From contig NZ_LMHV01000044.1 of assembly GCF_001429725.1 (NCBI RefSeq), positions 62,001 through 126,000 of the forward strand: a stretch of 64,000 nucleotides of DNA. The letters run 5' to 3'. Within the stretch, counting starts at the first letter, position 1; every line of letters starts with the position of its first letter. Origin of the DNA: Rhizobium sp. Root708. GTDB taxonomy: Bacteria > Pseudomonadota > Alphaproteobacteria > Rhizobiales > Rhizobiaceae. Positions 8,936 to 16,981 of the stretch are shown here, one piece after another. The position numbers and the translations under genes were made by a program. Below the pieces are notes generated by a model. The model saw only the letters and a list, made by a program, of their open reading frames with translations. It made no database searches and was not told the DNA's origin.

Positions 8936-9397
8936 TTTGGATTCTCTTTCTAAGGCGGCGGCGCAATAATTTGTTTGAACGCGCTGACGCAAATCCCCTG
9001 ACTTGGCAAGGCCTCAAGCCAAGCCATAATTTAATCCCATATATTGACATTAATTGCCAATCACGTGTGTTTGTCAAGCCGATCGTTTGGTTTTTTGACG
9101 GTCGATGTTATCGACGGTCTTGCGGTCACCCGGAACATGCAGTCGTGAACATGATGGCTATGCCGATCGAGGGTCCCTGTGCTGGAGACACGGTGGGTGG
9201 CGTCAACGTGATTTCCGGAATGGGAGGGATTCACATTTCACAGCACTCCTCCTTGGGCGCATCGCCGGCAACGCGGCCGCCAAGTGCACAAACCTAGCCC
9301 GCATCTGCCGAGCCCCGCAAATTTTGCAGAGCACTCAAATCGGCGGCCACCAAGATGGTTCTCTTCGACCTCGACGAGGCGAAGAAGAAGCAATAAC
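8936..9397. other. 462-bp intergenic region, no gene recognised
   Basis: It holds the promoter and operator of the MmgE/PrpD operon near its left end (9034-9077). The right part (about 9120-9390) has no conserved reading frame I recognise on either strand and may be remnant DNA. Confidence 0.5.
9034..9050. promoter_or_regulatory. Regional 17-bp dyad operator, site 4 (one strong arm)
   Basis: ATCCCATATATTGACAT. The left arm fits well and the right arm only in part. It overlaps the -10 ATTAAT (9049-9054) of a leftward promoter whose -35 TTGACA is at 9072-9077 (17-bp spacer), in front of the MmgE/PrpD-ThDP-ALDH operon. Confidence 0.45.
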
Positions 9398-10183
9398 TCA
9401 GTGCCCGAGGAAGTTCGCTGCGCGCTTTTCCAGGAATGCGCGCATTCCTTCGGTCTGATCGTTTGTGTCAAACAACAGCTGGAATGCTCTGCGCTCCAGC
9501 AACAACGCGGTGTCGAGCGACGCATCGCCTCCGGTCTGTACCACTTCCTTTATCGCTTTCGTGGCCAAGGGCGGCATAGCGGCAATTTTTTGAGCCAGCG
9601 CCAACGCCGTTTGCAAGGCCTCACCATCTTTGGTCAGTTCGGAGACAAAGCCCATCGAGAAGCCGTCGCGCGCCATGATTGGATCGCCGGTAAGAACGTA
9701 GCGCATCGTTCGATATTTGCCGATCGTTCGCAAAAGCCGCTGCGTACCGCCCGCCCCCGGCATCACGCCGACGAGTATTTCTGGCAAGCCGAAACGCGCC
9801 GTCTCGCCGGAAATGACGATATCACAGGCGAGAGCCAGCTCGCATCCACCACCCAAAGCGTATCCTTCAACGGCTGCAATCACAGGCTTGGTGCAACGGC
9901 GCAGAACCGAGAAGACCCGGTCCGTTACGAGCAGCGTGTGATCAATTGCCTTCATATCGACCAGTTCGTTGAGATCGGTGCCTGCGACAAAGCAATTTTG
10001 CGTTCCCGTTAACACGATCACACGAACAGCCGGGTCTTGCTCAAGAGCTTGAAGGATGTTCGAAAGTCTATCCTTAACCTCTAGGTTAAGCGCATTTCGC
10101 CGCTCTGGGCGGTTAATCGTAACCAGGCTTACGCAATCACTGACGCTGTTTGAATAAACAACCTCTTGTCTTTCTTCGACCAT
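9398..10183 (-). CDS. Enoyl-CoA hydratase/isomerase (crotonase) family protein
   Basis: 261 residues. The crotonase oxyanion-hole segments are FVAGTDLNE and GYALGGGCELALACDIVI, and the first catalytic Glu is present in GLPEILVGVMPGAGGTQRL. The position of the second hydratase Glu (MEMVLTGD in mitochondrial hydratase) reads MRYVLTGD, so Glu is replaced by Arg; the reaction may be an isomerisation, hydrolysis or retro-aldol rather than simple hydration. GAAGGGGGAACTG supports the ATG at 10183. It is transcribed alone, divergent from the second MmgE/PrpD gene, each with its own operator. Confidence 0.88.
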   Translation of the reverse strand: MVEERQEVVYSNSVSDCVSLVTINRPERRNALNLEVKDRLSNILQALEQDPAVRVIVLTGTQNCFVAGTDLNELVDMKAIDHTLLVTDRVFSVLRRCTKPVIAAVEGYALGGGCELALACDIVISGETARFGLPEILVGVMPGAGGTQRLLRTIGKYRTMRYVLTGDPIMARDGFSMGFVSELTKDGEALQTALALAQKIAAMPPLATKAIKEVVQTGGDASLDTALLLERRAFQLLFDTNDQTEGMRAFLEKRAANFLGH

Positions 10184-10207
10184 CAGTTCCCCCTTCAATG
10201 CGAATGT

Positions 10208-10238
10208 ATTATATCCTATAATGCGGGACAAATGTCAA
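10208..10238 (-). promoter_or_regulatory. Promoter of the crotonase gene with built-in operator
   Basis: On the minus strand TTGACA (10238-10233) and TATAAT (10213-10208) are separated by 19 bp, and that spacer contains most of operator site 5. A repressor bound there would block RNA polymerase. Confidence 0.6.
10213..10229. promoter_or_regulatory. Regional 17-bp dyad operator, site 5
   Basis: ATCCTATAATGCGGGAC; inverted arms ATCC / GGGAC around a variable centre. It is located between the -35 and -10 of the crotonase promoter. Confidence 0.65.
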
Positions 10239-10304
10239 ACGTTGCATACGACAGATTGGACGTCTCGCGCGCGTCTTGGACGACGCCTGATCGGCCGAAT
10301 AAGC

Positions 10305-10333
10305 TTGCGATATCCCGCAATGCAGGATATTCT
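10305..10333 (+). promoter_or_regulatory. Promoter of MmgE/PrpD copy 2 with operator as spacer
   Basis: TTGCGA (10305-10310), a spacer of exactly 17 bp, and TATTCT (10328-10333). The spacer is almost exactly operator site 6. Confidence 0.6.
10312..10328. promoter_or_regulatory. Regional 17-bp dyad operator, site 6
   Basis: ATCCCGCAATGCAGGAT, the cleanest copy: the palindrome extends outward to ATATCC / GGATAT. It lies 52 bp before the MmgE/PrpD copy 2 start. Confidence 0.7.
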
Positions 10334-10379
10334 CAAGAACTAGGATTTCTGCAATGCAGCTGCTAATAATGGGGGAATT

Positions 10380-11819
10380 ATGTCAGAAGGACAGATCACG
10401 GGCGAGGTCAATTTTGAGGGTGCGGTGTCGCGCTTCATCAATGAATTCAGATGGGCCGACATTGAGCAGGCGTCGGTGCCGGCGCTCAAGGCCCTCATCA
10501 AAGACCAGCTCGCCTTGCAAGCCGGCGCAGTCGATCTTCCATGGTCTCGGGATGCGCGCCGGTTTCTGAACAAACCGCGTGCTGGCGCCTCGAGCGTCGT
10601 TCTCGAGGCGAGCAAGATTGACGCAGGCGATGCAGCCTACATCAACGCGACCTACGGTCATGGTTTTGAATATGACGACGTCGCCAGCAATGGGCACCCG
10701 GGCTGCTGCGTTGTGCCGACTGCTATTGCCGTGGGGGAAGAGCTCGGAGCGTCCTTTGGACAGGTTGTCGAAGCCATGATGGCGGGCTACGAAGTCTATG
10801 TCCGGCTGGGTCGTCTCGCTGCGCCCGATCTTGTTAATGCCGGATGGCATGCGCATGCTGTGCTTGCCAATTTCGGTGCGGCGGCGGTTGCCGCCAAACT
10901 TTATCGTCTCGATATGGACCAGACGGCTCACGCAATGGCGATCGCCCTCAGTCACGCCTCGGGCACAACGGAGTATACAAAGAGTGGCGGCTCCATCAAA
11001 CGGATCCATGCCGGCATCGCCGTGCGAAATGGCATTGAAGCTGCTAGGCTTGCAAAGGTCGGGATCACCGGACCTAAGCGATATCTGACGGGGCCAAAGG
11101 GGTTTTTCCGCAATTTCATTCGCCGCGATGTGGTCATCGCCGATGCGATGCAGGCCTTTTCGACCGTTCTCGAGCAGCGCATCACGAACATTTGGCTAAA
11201 AGCCTACTGCTGCTGCGGCGCTCATCATCCTTACATCGACGCGATGGCGCTCTTCCAGGAACGTGCCGATGACATCGAGTCGGTTGAGGCGGTAATCCAA
11301 GGCATGACGCGCACGCTCGGTGACAATCCGCATGCTCAGCAAAACGGCACTGCAAATATCGAAGAGCTGCAATTCAGTTTGACGCTGCAGATGGGCCTTG
11401 CGGTGTTGGGAAAGGGAAATGGCTACGCGACCCACAGAGCCTTTCTTGACGGCGATTTTGCGCTGGATGAGGGCTCGCCTGTTGTTGAGTTCTCCCGTCG
11501 AATTCGCTTGAGGCACTCCGAGGAGCTCGACCGTCGATATCCGTTCAATTTCGTCGGCGAAGTCATCGTTACCTTCAAGGACGGGTCGAAAGAGGCGGTG
11601 TTCATGGAAGGGGGAAAAGGGATGCCGAGCAATCCGTTCACACTGGAGGAGCATCAGGCAAAGCTCGATGAACTCACCGTAAACGCCTTAGGGCCGCACA
11701 CGGCATCCGAGCTGTTTGCCGTCATCGACCGGTTTGACCCGGACGTGCCGATCGCCGTGCTGACCGATCTGCTGAGGCACCGCTTGACTGTCAGCCAAGC
11801 CCATAGCGCAACTGCGTGA
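10380..11819 (+). CDS. MmgE/PrpD family protein (copy 2)
   Basis: 479 residues. Conserved features include GHGFEYDDVASNGHPGCCVVP, MAGYEVYVRLGR, AGWHAHAVLANFGAAAVAAK and GSIKRIHAGIAVRNGIEAA, the last placing the catalytic Lys/His region as in 2-methylcitrate dehydratase and iminodisuccinate epimerase. GGGGGAATT precedes the ATG. It is monocistronic, between the divergent crotonase and the iclR gene. It differs strongly from copy 1 (7.6-8.9 kb), so it is a separate function rather than a backup. Confidence 0.88.
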   Translation: MSEGQITGEVNFEGAVSRFINEFRWADIEQASVPALKALIKDQLALQAGAVDLPWSRDARRFLNKPRAGASSVVLEASKIDAGDAAYINATYGHGFEYDDVASNGHPGCCVVPTAIAVGEELGASFGQVVEAMMAGYEVYVRLGRLAAPDLVNAGWHAHAVLANFGAAAVAAKLYRLDMDQTAHAMAIALSHASGTTEYTKSGGSIKRIHAGIAVRNGIEAARLAKVGITGPKRYLTGPKGFFRNFIRRDVVIADAMQAFSTVLEQRITNIWLKAYCCCGAHHPYIDAMALFQERADDIESVEAVIQGMTRTLGDNPHAQQNGTANIEELQFSLTLQMGLAVLGKGNGYATHRAFLDGDFALDEGSPVVEFSRRIRLRHSEELDRRYPFNFVGEVIVTFKDGSKEAVFMEGGKGMPSNPFTLEEHQAKLDELTVNALGPHTASELFAVIDRFDPDVPIAVLTDLLRHRLTVSQAHSATA

Positions 11820-11890
11820 GGCCACACTCACAGTGCAGATATCGAGGCGTGGGCAATAGTCCACGTCAAGGGTAGACAAATCATCGTATT

Positions 11891-11907
11891 ATCCAATACT
11901 ATGAAAT
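11891..11907. promoter_or_regulatory. Regional 17-bp dyad operator, site 7 (weak)
   Basis: ATCCAATACTATGAAAT lies 56 bp before the iclR start. Only the left arm and the outer bases fit. If real, it gives the regulator autoregulation. Confidence 0.35.
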
Positions 11908-11962
11908 AAAATCAGTGACGGGCGAGGCAGCAGACGCCGCCTTATTTCGAGATAAAAGGACG

Positions 11963-12829
11963 ATGGCGAAAAGTTCAGCGAAAACCACCACTGCCCGCGC
12001 AGTCTCCGCCACGAAAAAATCGTCAAAGCCGGTATCCGAAGACCTCGGTTCAAATAGCCTCGTTAGGATGCTGAGCCTTCTTGATCTATTTACTGCGGCG
12101 GCGCCCGCGTGGTCCAGCGATGGTCTGATCAGAGCACTCGGGACATCTCGGTCAACTGGCTATCGCTATATCAAAGCGCTCGCCGACATTGGTATGCTTG
12201 CACCCGTTGCAAACGGACATTACACGCTCGGTCCGCGTATCATTGAGCTCGATCTTCAGATCCGTCATTGCGATCCGCTCTACAAAGCTGCGGGTCCTAC
12301 ATTGAAAAAGTTGGTCAAGGAGACCAATCTTTCAGCCGTCCTTTGCGCGCTTTTCAGCGGTTCGGTTCTTTGCGTGCGTGAAGAGTTGGCACCCGAAAGC
12401 CCAGCGCATCTTTTCTCCCGCGGCCAGCGGCGACCGCTGTTTCGCGGCGCGGCCTCGAAGATCATACTGGCCCATCTCGGTCCACACCAGCTTCGCAGCA
12501 TTTATGCGAAGCACCGTGGCTCGATTGCCACTTCAGGGCTTGGCGCTGACTGGGATGCCTTTCGCGAAAATCTTGCTGACATTCGCCGCGCAGGTTACGC
12601 GAAGACGATCGGCGAGTTCAATCCCGACGTCATTGGTATTGCTGCGCCGATCTTCAACAAGGCCGGGCAGATTCTCGGTAGCATCGGTGTCGCCGGGGCC
12701 GATTCCAGCTTTAATCGCGAGGAAATCGATCGTGTGGTCGGGATCGTCAGGGATGCTGGGCGTCAGGTGACCGACCGGGTGGGGGTCATTGCAGTCGGAA
12801 CGGATCGACCGGCACGTGCTGTCGGCTAG
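11963..12829 (+). CDS. IclR-family transcriptional regulator, candidate master regulator of the 1-33 kb block
   Basis: 288 residues. A basic low-complexity N-terminal tail (about 35 residues, Ala/Lys/Ser rich) precedes the winged HTH (LVRMLSLLDLFTAAAP ... LGTSRSTGYRYIKALADIGML) and the C-terminal IclR effector domain (LVKETNLSAVLCAL ... VIGIAAPIFNKAGQILGSIGVAG). IclR proteins bind short palindromes and sense small carboxylates or aromatics. AAAGGA precedes the ATG at 11963; a GTG at 11915 is possible. It is the only transcription factor inside the operon cluster, so it is the best candidate for the 17-bp dyad repeated in the promoters here, including its own. Confidence 0.9.
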   Translation: MAKSSAKTTTARAVSATKKSSKPVSEDLGSNSLVRMLSLLDLFTAAAPAWSSDGLIRALGTSRSTGYRYIKALADIGMLAPVANGHYTLGPRIIELDLQIRHCDPLYKAAGPTLKKLVKETNLSAVLCALFSGSVLCVREELAPESPAHLFSRGQRRPLFRGAASKIILAHLGPHQLRSIYAKHRGSIATSGLGADWDAFRENLADIRRAGYAKTIGEFNPDVIGIAAPIFNKAGQILGSIGVAGADSSFNREEIDRVVGIVRDAGRQVTDRVGVIAVGTDRPARAVG

Positions 12830-12846
12830 TGGCGCCGACTAAACCA

Positions 12847-14472
12847 TCAATGACCCAATGAAATCGGCTTGATCTGCCTCTCCCCGCGTGAAGGCTCGCG
12901 AACAAGCTCGTAATGGACTTCAGGCCGCTCGCTACCTTGATGCAGGCTTCGCAAATAGTCGATAAGTTCGGCACTCTCCACTGTCCGCCGCGCGTGCAAT
13001 CGCTGCGCTTCGGCCCAAGTTGCGACGTAGAAGCGCTCGAACCAGACACAGGGATCTTGCATGTCGCGCGACAGTGCCCACCGCGAAGCTCCGTCGCGTA
13101 GCCGGTTGCGTCTCTTGCGGCCTATCGCCTCAAGGAAGTGCTCAACATCTCGTTCCAAAATGCGATAGGTGATAGTCGTGATCACAGGGCCGCTTGTCAT
13201 CACCATGTCGAGCTTTGGTTGCGGTGCAGACCACTGGTTGTTGGAATCGAGCTTGTCCGGCTTTAGCGGTCGTATCTTGAGTACTGGGGCCAGTCCCGCG
13301 CCCAGGATCAGGAACACAGCAGACGCTTCGAGAGAGGCACTCGTTCCGTAGTCGCTTGCCAATCGTCCCCATGCGTAGCTGCCGGCGGCGTTGCCTCCGA
13401 AAACGGCCATCTGGAAGATCGCGATCACACGGCTCAATACCCAGCGAGGAGAGGAAATCTGCGTCAAGGAATACAAGGTCACTTGAACAAACACCCAGCT
13501 CAGCCCACCGAGCGCGCTCGCGAGCATCGAGACGAGCGTCAGAGGGCTCCAGGCAAGTCCGATGGAAGAGATCGCAAAGCCGAAGAAACCCGCTGCCAGA
13601 AACGGCTCCAGCGCAAATCGGCTTCTGACCATGTCAATCAGTAGCGCTCCCGTAACCGCACCGAAGCCAAACGCGCCAAGCAAAGCCCCATATGAGATTG
13701 GACCGCCCCCAAGCAGGTCGCGGGCTACCAGAGGCATCAGCGCCAAGACGCCGATGGCAGCGATATTAAAGATCAGAGAGCGAAACATGATAGTCACCAG
13801 CAAAGGTGACAGTGATACGTAGCGTATGCCCGCAATCATCGCGCTGGCCAGAGGTTCCGGCGGCAGGGCAGTGTCGCGCTTTCCGCCCTTCCATCGTAGA
13901 ACAAACAAGAGCACGCTCACATTCGTCAGGGCGCTTGCCGAAAATGCGGCGAACCCACCAGCCATCGCAACGATCGAGCCGCCGATCGCTGGACCAAGAC
14001 TGCGCGCGATATTGAGGTTGCTGGAGCTGAGTGCTACCGCCTTGACCGCGTGCTTTTTCTCAACGAATTCGAAAACCATGGCCTGCCAGCCCGGATAATA
14101 CAATGCTCGACCGCATCCCACCATGAATGTGCAGGCTAAGAGCAAGGCAGGCGTCAAGCGTTCGATGTAAGACAGGAGAGCCAGGGCGACACTTACAGCG
14201 AGAAGAAAGGTCTGGGCCCAAAGCACAATCTTGCGGTCACCAATGGCGTCCGAGATTGCGCCGCCCGGCAACGACAATAGCATGACGGGCAGTGCTACCG
14301 ATGCCTGCACCAGCGCCACAAGTTCTGGTCTTCCGTCCATCGCGGTCATCAGCCACGACGCCGCTACCACCTGGATCTGCCAACCAAAATTCGCGCTTAG
14401 ACCGGCCATCCAGTAGACGAGGAACGAACGGTGATGCACCAGCAGTCCAATTGGCGATTGCGAACGGTCCAC
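12847..14472 (-). CDS. MFS transporter, MFS_3 type, with C-terminal antibiotic-monooxygenase-like extension
   Basis: 541 residues. The first 400 or so residues form the 11-12 transmembrane MFS unit typical of the MFS_3 group, to which the EntS exporter belongs (SANFGWQIQVVAASWLM, GGAISDAIGDRKIVL, GRALYYPGWQAMV). The last 120 or so residues are soluble and resemble the ferredoxin-like ABM fold often found behind this transporter type (VITTITYRILERDVEHFLEAI ... WFERFYVATWAEAQRLH). It probably exports an intermediate or toxic product. The start is GTG at 14472 behind GAGGCTGAT. It is last in a two-gene operon with the preceding SDR and converges on iclR with only 17 bp between. Confidence 0.85.
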   Translation of the reverse strand: MDRSQSPIGLLVHHRSFLVYWMAGLSANFGWQIQVVAASWLMTAMDGRPELVALVQASVALPVMLLSLPGGAISDAIGDRKIVLWAQTFLLAVSVALALLSYIERLTPALLLACTFMVGCGRALYYPGWQAMVFEFVEKKHAVKAVALSSSNLNIARSLGPAIGGSIVAMAGGFAAFSASALTNVSVLLFVLRWKGGKRDTALPPEPLASAMIAGIRYVSLSPLLVTIMFRSLIFNIAAIGVLALMPLVARDLLGGGPISYGALLGAFGFGAVTGALLIDMVRSRFALEPFLAAGFFGFAISSIGLAWSPLTLVSMLASALGGLSWVFVQVTLYSLTQISSPRWVLSRVIAIFQMAVFGGNAAGSYAWGRLASDYGTSASLEASAVFLILGAGLAPVLKIRPLKPDKLDSNNQWSAPQPKLDMVMTSGPVITTITYRILERDVEHFLEAIGRKRRNRLRDGASRWALSRDMQDPCVWFERFYVATWAEAQRLHARRTVESAELIDYLRSLHQGSERPEVHYELVREPSRGERQIKPISLGH

Positions 14473-14574
14473 ATCAGCCTCGCTTCGAACTTTTTTTCGC
14501 CCGTGGCAGCGAGCTTCTTCTAGCGACGCGGCCCTGCGAAATTGCGGGTTTCATGGCGAGGCGCCGCTTGCGCG

Positions 14575-15333
14575 CTAGTAGAGAGACCTCGTAAATCCGC
14601 CATCTACCTGCACATTTTCACCGGTAATGAAGCCCGCCAGATCAGATGCAAAAAACGCGACAGTTGCCGCCAGTTCCTCGGGCTTGCCGGCACGTTTCAG
14701 AGGAATGTGGCTGACGCGCTCTTCGATGTTGTGCACAGTGTGGTAAGACGATGTCACCACGACAGCTGGAGCAACGGAATTGACAGTCACCGCGTGTTCG
14801 GCGAGTTCCATCGAAAGATGTTTGAGTGCCGCTTGAACGCCGGCTCGGTAGACTGTCGATAGCGCGTGGTTTGGTAGCGGTTGTTTGATAGAGGCTGACG
14901 TGATCGCGACGATCCGTCCCCATCCCTGACCGAGAAGAAGGGGTGTCAACTTTCGCAGAACCAGGAGTGCGCCTTTCAACTGACCCTGGTAAGCATCTTC
15001 CCACCGTTGATCATCCTGTTCAGCGAGAAAGTCAAACATGGGACGTGGCGGCGGCGGCGTATTCAGAATCAGAATCTGTGCGCCCCCGGTCTCACTGACG
15101 ATCTGTTTCAACCGTTCGATATCATCGATGCTCGTAATGTCGCCGGGGACCACGTCGACCTTCGCATCCGGAATCTTGAGAAGCTGATCCTTCGCCGTAT
15201 TCAGCTTTCCGAGATCTCGTGCAAACACGACAAGCTCAACGCCCTCCTGAGCTAACCGTTCACACACTGCGTAGCCGAGCCCTGAACTTCCACCGATCAC
15301 AACAGCGCGCTTGCCAGTTATTCCCAAGTCCAT
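14575..15333 (-). CDS. Atypical SDR-family protein lacking the catalytic lysine
   Basis: 252 residues. The cofactor motif GGSSGLGYAV and the C-terminal FITGENVQVDGGF are standard. The active-site run is ITSASIKQPLPNHALSTVYR: the Tyr is present, but the YxxxK Lys is Val (YRAGV). The NAG motif is also replaced by NTPPPP. This subgroup exists in several bacteria with unknown chemistry. GAGGAGAACGATATT precedes the ATG at 15333. It is first in the SDR-MFS operon, and the dyad operator with a TTGACA box is upstream. Confidence 0.85.
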   Translation of the reverse strand: MDLGITGKRAVVIGGSSGLGYAVCERLAQEGVELVVFARDLGKLNTAKDQLLKIPDAKVDVVPGDITSIDDIERLKQIVSETGGAQILILNTPPPPRPMFDFLAEQDDQRWEDAYQGQLKGALLVLRKLTPLLLGQGWGRIVAITSASIKQPLPNHALSTVYRAGVQAALKHLSMELAEHAVTVNSVAPAVVVTSSYHTVHNIEERVSHIPLKRAGKPEELAATVAFFASDLAGFITGENVQVDGGFTRSLY

Positions 15334-15404
15334 AATATCGTTCTCCTCGTATGTCGGCGACAAGGGTGCGTCAGCCAACACTCACTTTCCGATGCTGTAA
15401 ATAT

Positions 15405-15421
15405 GTCTCACTATGGAGGAT
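15405..15421. promoter_or_regulatory. Regional 17-bp dyad operator, site 8
   Basis: GTCTCACTATGGAGGAT; the other strand reads ATCCTCCATAGTGAGAC. A TTGACA (minus strand, 15430-15425) stands right beside it, facing the SDR gene, so the operator falls in the promoter spacer. Confidence 0.65.
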
Positions 15422-15514
15422 TAATGTCAAGCCGGCACTGCTGCGAGGTTTTGCGGATCCGCCACGATCGGGACATTACGACGGAATCTTCGGATCTTCC
15501 GAACCCATAAGACA

Positions 15515-15531
15515 ATCCCACAAAATAGGAG
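15515..15531. promoter_or_regulatory. Regional 17-bp dyad operator, site 9
   Basis: ATCCCACAAAATAGGAG. The first eight bases match site 2. It stands 110 bp from site 8 and directly before a ribosome-binding sequence of a truncated rightward reading frame. Confidence 0.55.
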
Positions 15532-15537
15532 AAAGTT

Positions 15538-15633
15538 ATGAATCCTGTTATCTTCCTGCCATTGCAACAGAACGCTCGGCGCTGTTGCCTCGGGAGCAGG
15601 GCGGGTGACAAAGTGACCCACCGGGCCTCTTAG
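15538..15633 (+). pseudogene. Possible truncated start of a former regulon gene (31 codons)
   Basis: ATG at 15538 follows AGGAGAAAGTT closely and an operator (site 9) 7 bp before, the same layout as the living genes. The reading frame stops after 31 codons (MNPVIFLPLQQNARRCC...) and has no match I recognise. It is likely the stump of a deleted gene; it could also be a chance reading frame. Confidence 0.3.
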
Positions 15634-15742
15634 CCTCAAGGCCGTGAGCGCCCAGGTCAACACGAATGATAACCTGACCGCTTGTCTCGCAGGCTCTATG
15701 GAAGCCGTTTGCCTAATCCGGTGCAACCGCTTGTGCGTCATC

Positions 15743-16291
15743 TTACCGGGTTGCACTCAACAGCGTTGCCACGATCGTGCAGTCTCTATTGCTCCGATTT
15801 TCCCAAGCGTGCCTCGTGCCTCGTTGCACCAGAACATCTCCAGCTTTCATCAAGGTTTCCGCGCCTTCCAAGATTGCCCAGATCTCACCGTTGACAATCG
15901 TGACGATGTCGATTGAATCGGTCGTGTGCATTGCCGGATTGTTGTCTCGTCCAGTTCGATGGTTAGCTCCCCAATCCTCGAGAGACTTGGCATATCCGGC
16001 CTTGTAGTCATAAGAGCTGTCCGGCGGGAACGTTGTCGTCACGACGGTGACGCCATTCGGCGGGGGACGGAAGTTGACTTCAGTGATGGAACTTTCCGCC
16101 TCGATGCTCACCGGAATAGATCGTGCCTGCCACATCATGTTGACACAATAGGCGTCTCCGACGAACCGTTTGTCCGACAGAGCATCACTGACTATGGTCG
16201 AACGGCCATCGGCGCCGACACCCGTGACGACGAGGCGCGAGCGCGCGTTGCGGTGGTCTGTCTGCAGACCGTCCTGTTTTTCGTTTGTCAT
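15743..16291 (-). CDS. Cupin-domain protein (copy A)
   Basis: 182 residues. The second cupin motif is clear (KAGDVLVQRGTRHAWENRS), and the first is NPAMHTTDSIDIVTIVNGE, giving His and Asp rather than the usual HxH pair. Such single-domain cupins are often metal-dependent isomerases or small-molecule binders. It is about half identical to the neighbouring cupin B and clearly arose by tandem duplication. GGAGAGATCA precedes the ATG. It is the last gene of the binding protein-permease-permease-cupin-cupin operon, so its substrate is probably the transported compound or its first product. Confidence 0.85.
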   Translation of the reverse strand: MTNEKQDGLQTDHRNARSRLVVTGVGADGRSTIVSDALSDKRFVGDAYCVNMMWQARSIPVSIEAESSITEVNFRPPPNGVTVVTTTFPPDSSYDYKAGYAKSLEDWGANHRTGRDNNPAMHTTDSIDIVTIVNGEIWAILEGAETLMKAGDVLVQRGTRHAWENRSNRDCTIVATLLSATR

Positions 16292-16341
16292 TGATCTCTC
16301 CTCTGTTTTTTCTTGTCAGTGTGGGAATAGTGCTGCCTTTA

Positions 16342-16881
16342 TCATCGTTTCGCGCTCGCCATGAATGCCGCGACCACGCAGTCGGAGCTCGTGCGGTTAT
16401 GCCATGTATGCTTCGTGCCACGCTGAATGAGGGTGTCGCCTTGCCTTAGAAGAATTTCGCCTGTTTCGACGCAGGCAAAGACTTCGCCCGAGATCACAAC
16501 AATGATGTCCAACGTGTTCGTCGCGTGCATACTTGGATCGTCCTGCGATCCCGCTGCGGCGTCGGCCTGAAGCTCAGTGAGTGACTTGGCATAGTCCTTG
16601 GAGTAGTCCCAGGAGCTGTCCGGCGGGAATGTCGTGATAAAGAAGTTGAAACCGCGTTCTGGTGGAACATTCGTGATCTCGCGGAACGCCCCTATCGCAT
16701 CGACGGGGATCGGTATTCCTCCAACCCGCCATACCATGTTAACCGTGAACGCATCGCCGACAAATCGCTCCTCGACGACCTCGTCACTCACAAATGTCGA
16801 ACGACCCTGAGCATCTACCCCTGTCACCACGCGGCGCGCCCTCATCGTGCGATGGTCACTTGCCACTTGCGCTTTGGTCAT
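16342..16881 (-). CDS. Cupin-domain protein (copy B)
   Basis: 179 residues, sister of cupin A, with shared blocks VVTGVDAQGRSTFVSDE, TTFPPDSSWDYSKDYAKSL and QGDTLIQRGTKHTWHNR. Motif 1 reads SMHATNTLDIIVVISGE, so an Asn/Asp replaces a His of the canonical metal site. The shared N-terminal 80-residue extension before the barrel is unusual for a minimal cupin. AAGGGAGAAACGG precedes the ATG. It lies between the inner permease (100 bp) and cupin A (50 bp) in the importer operon. Confidence 0.85.
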   Translation of the reverse strand: MTKAQVASDHRTMRARRVVTGVDAQGRSTFVSDEVVEERFVGDAFTVNMVWRVGGIPIPVDAIGAFREITNVPPERGFNFFITTFPPDSSWDYSKDYAKSLTELQADAAAGSQDDPSMHATNTLDIIVVISGEVFACVETGEILLRQGDTLIQRGTKHTWHNRTSSDCVVAAFMASAKR

Positions 16882-16981
16882 CCGTTTCTCCCTTGAGGAA
16901 TTTTGACAATCTCCGCCTCTGAGCTTGTCGTTCCCGGCCGTGCAATGCGGTCATCTTGCCGGACGAGACAGTGTAGCACCC

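Larger units (their letters stand above)
15334..15742. other. 409-bp intergenic region with two operators and a possible truncated gene
   Basis: It contains sites 8 and 9 and a short rightward reading frame at 15538. The stretch 15640-15742 shows no recognisable gene. Confidence 0.5.

Noticed and set aside
8936..9397. Possible small protein gene in the gap before MmgE/PrpD copy 1
   Set aside because: Short frames exist on both strands but none has a good ribosome site together with recognisable sequence.
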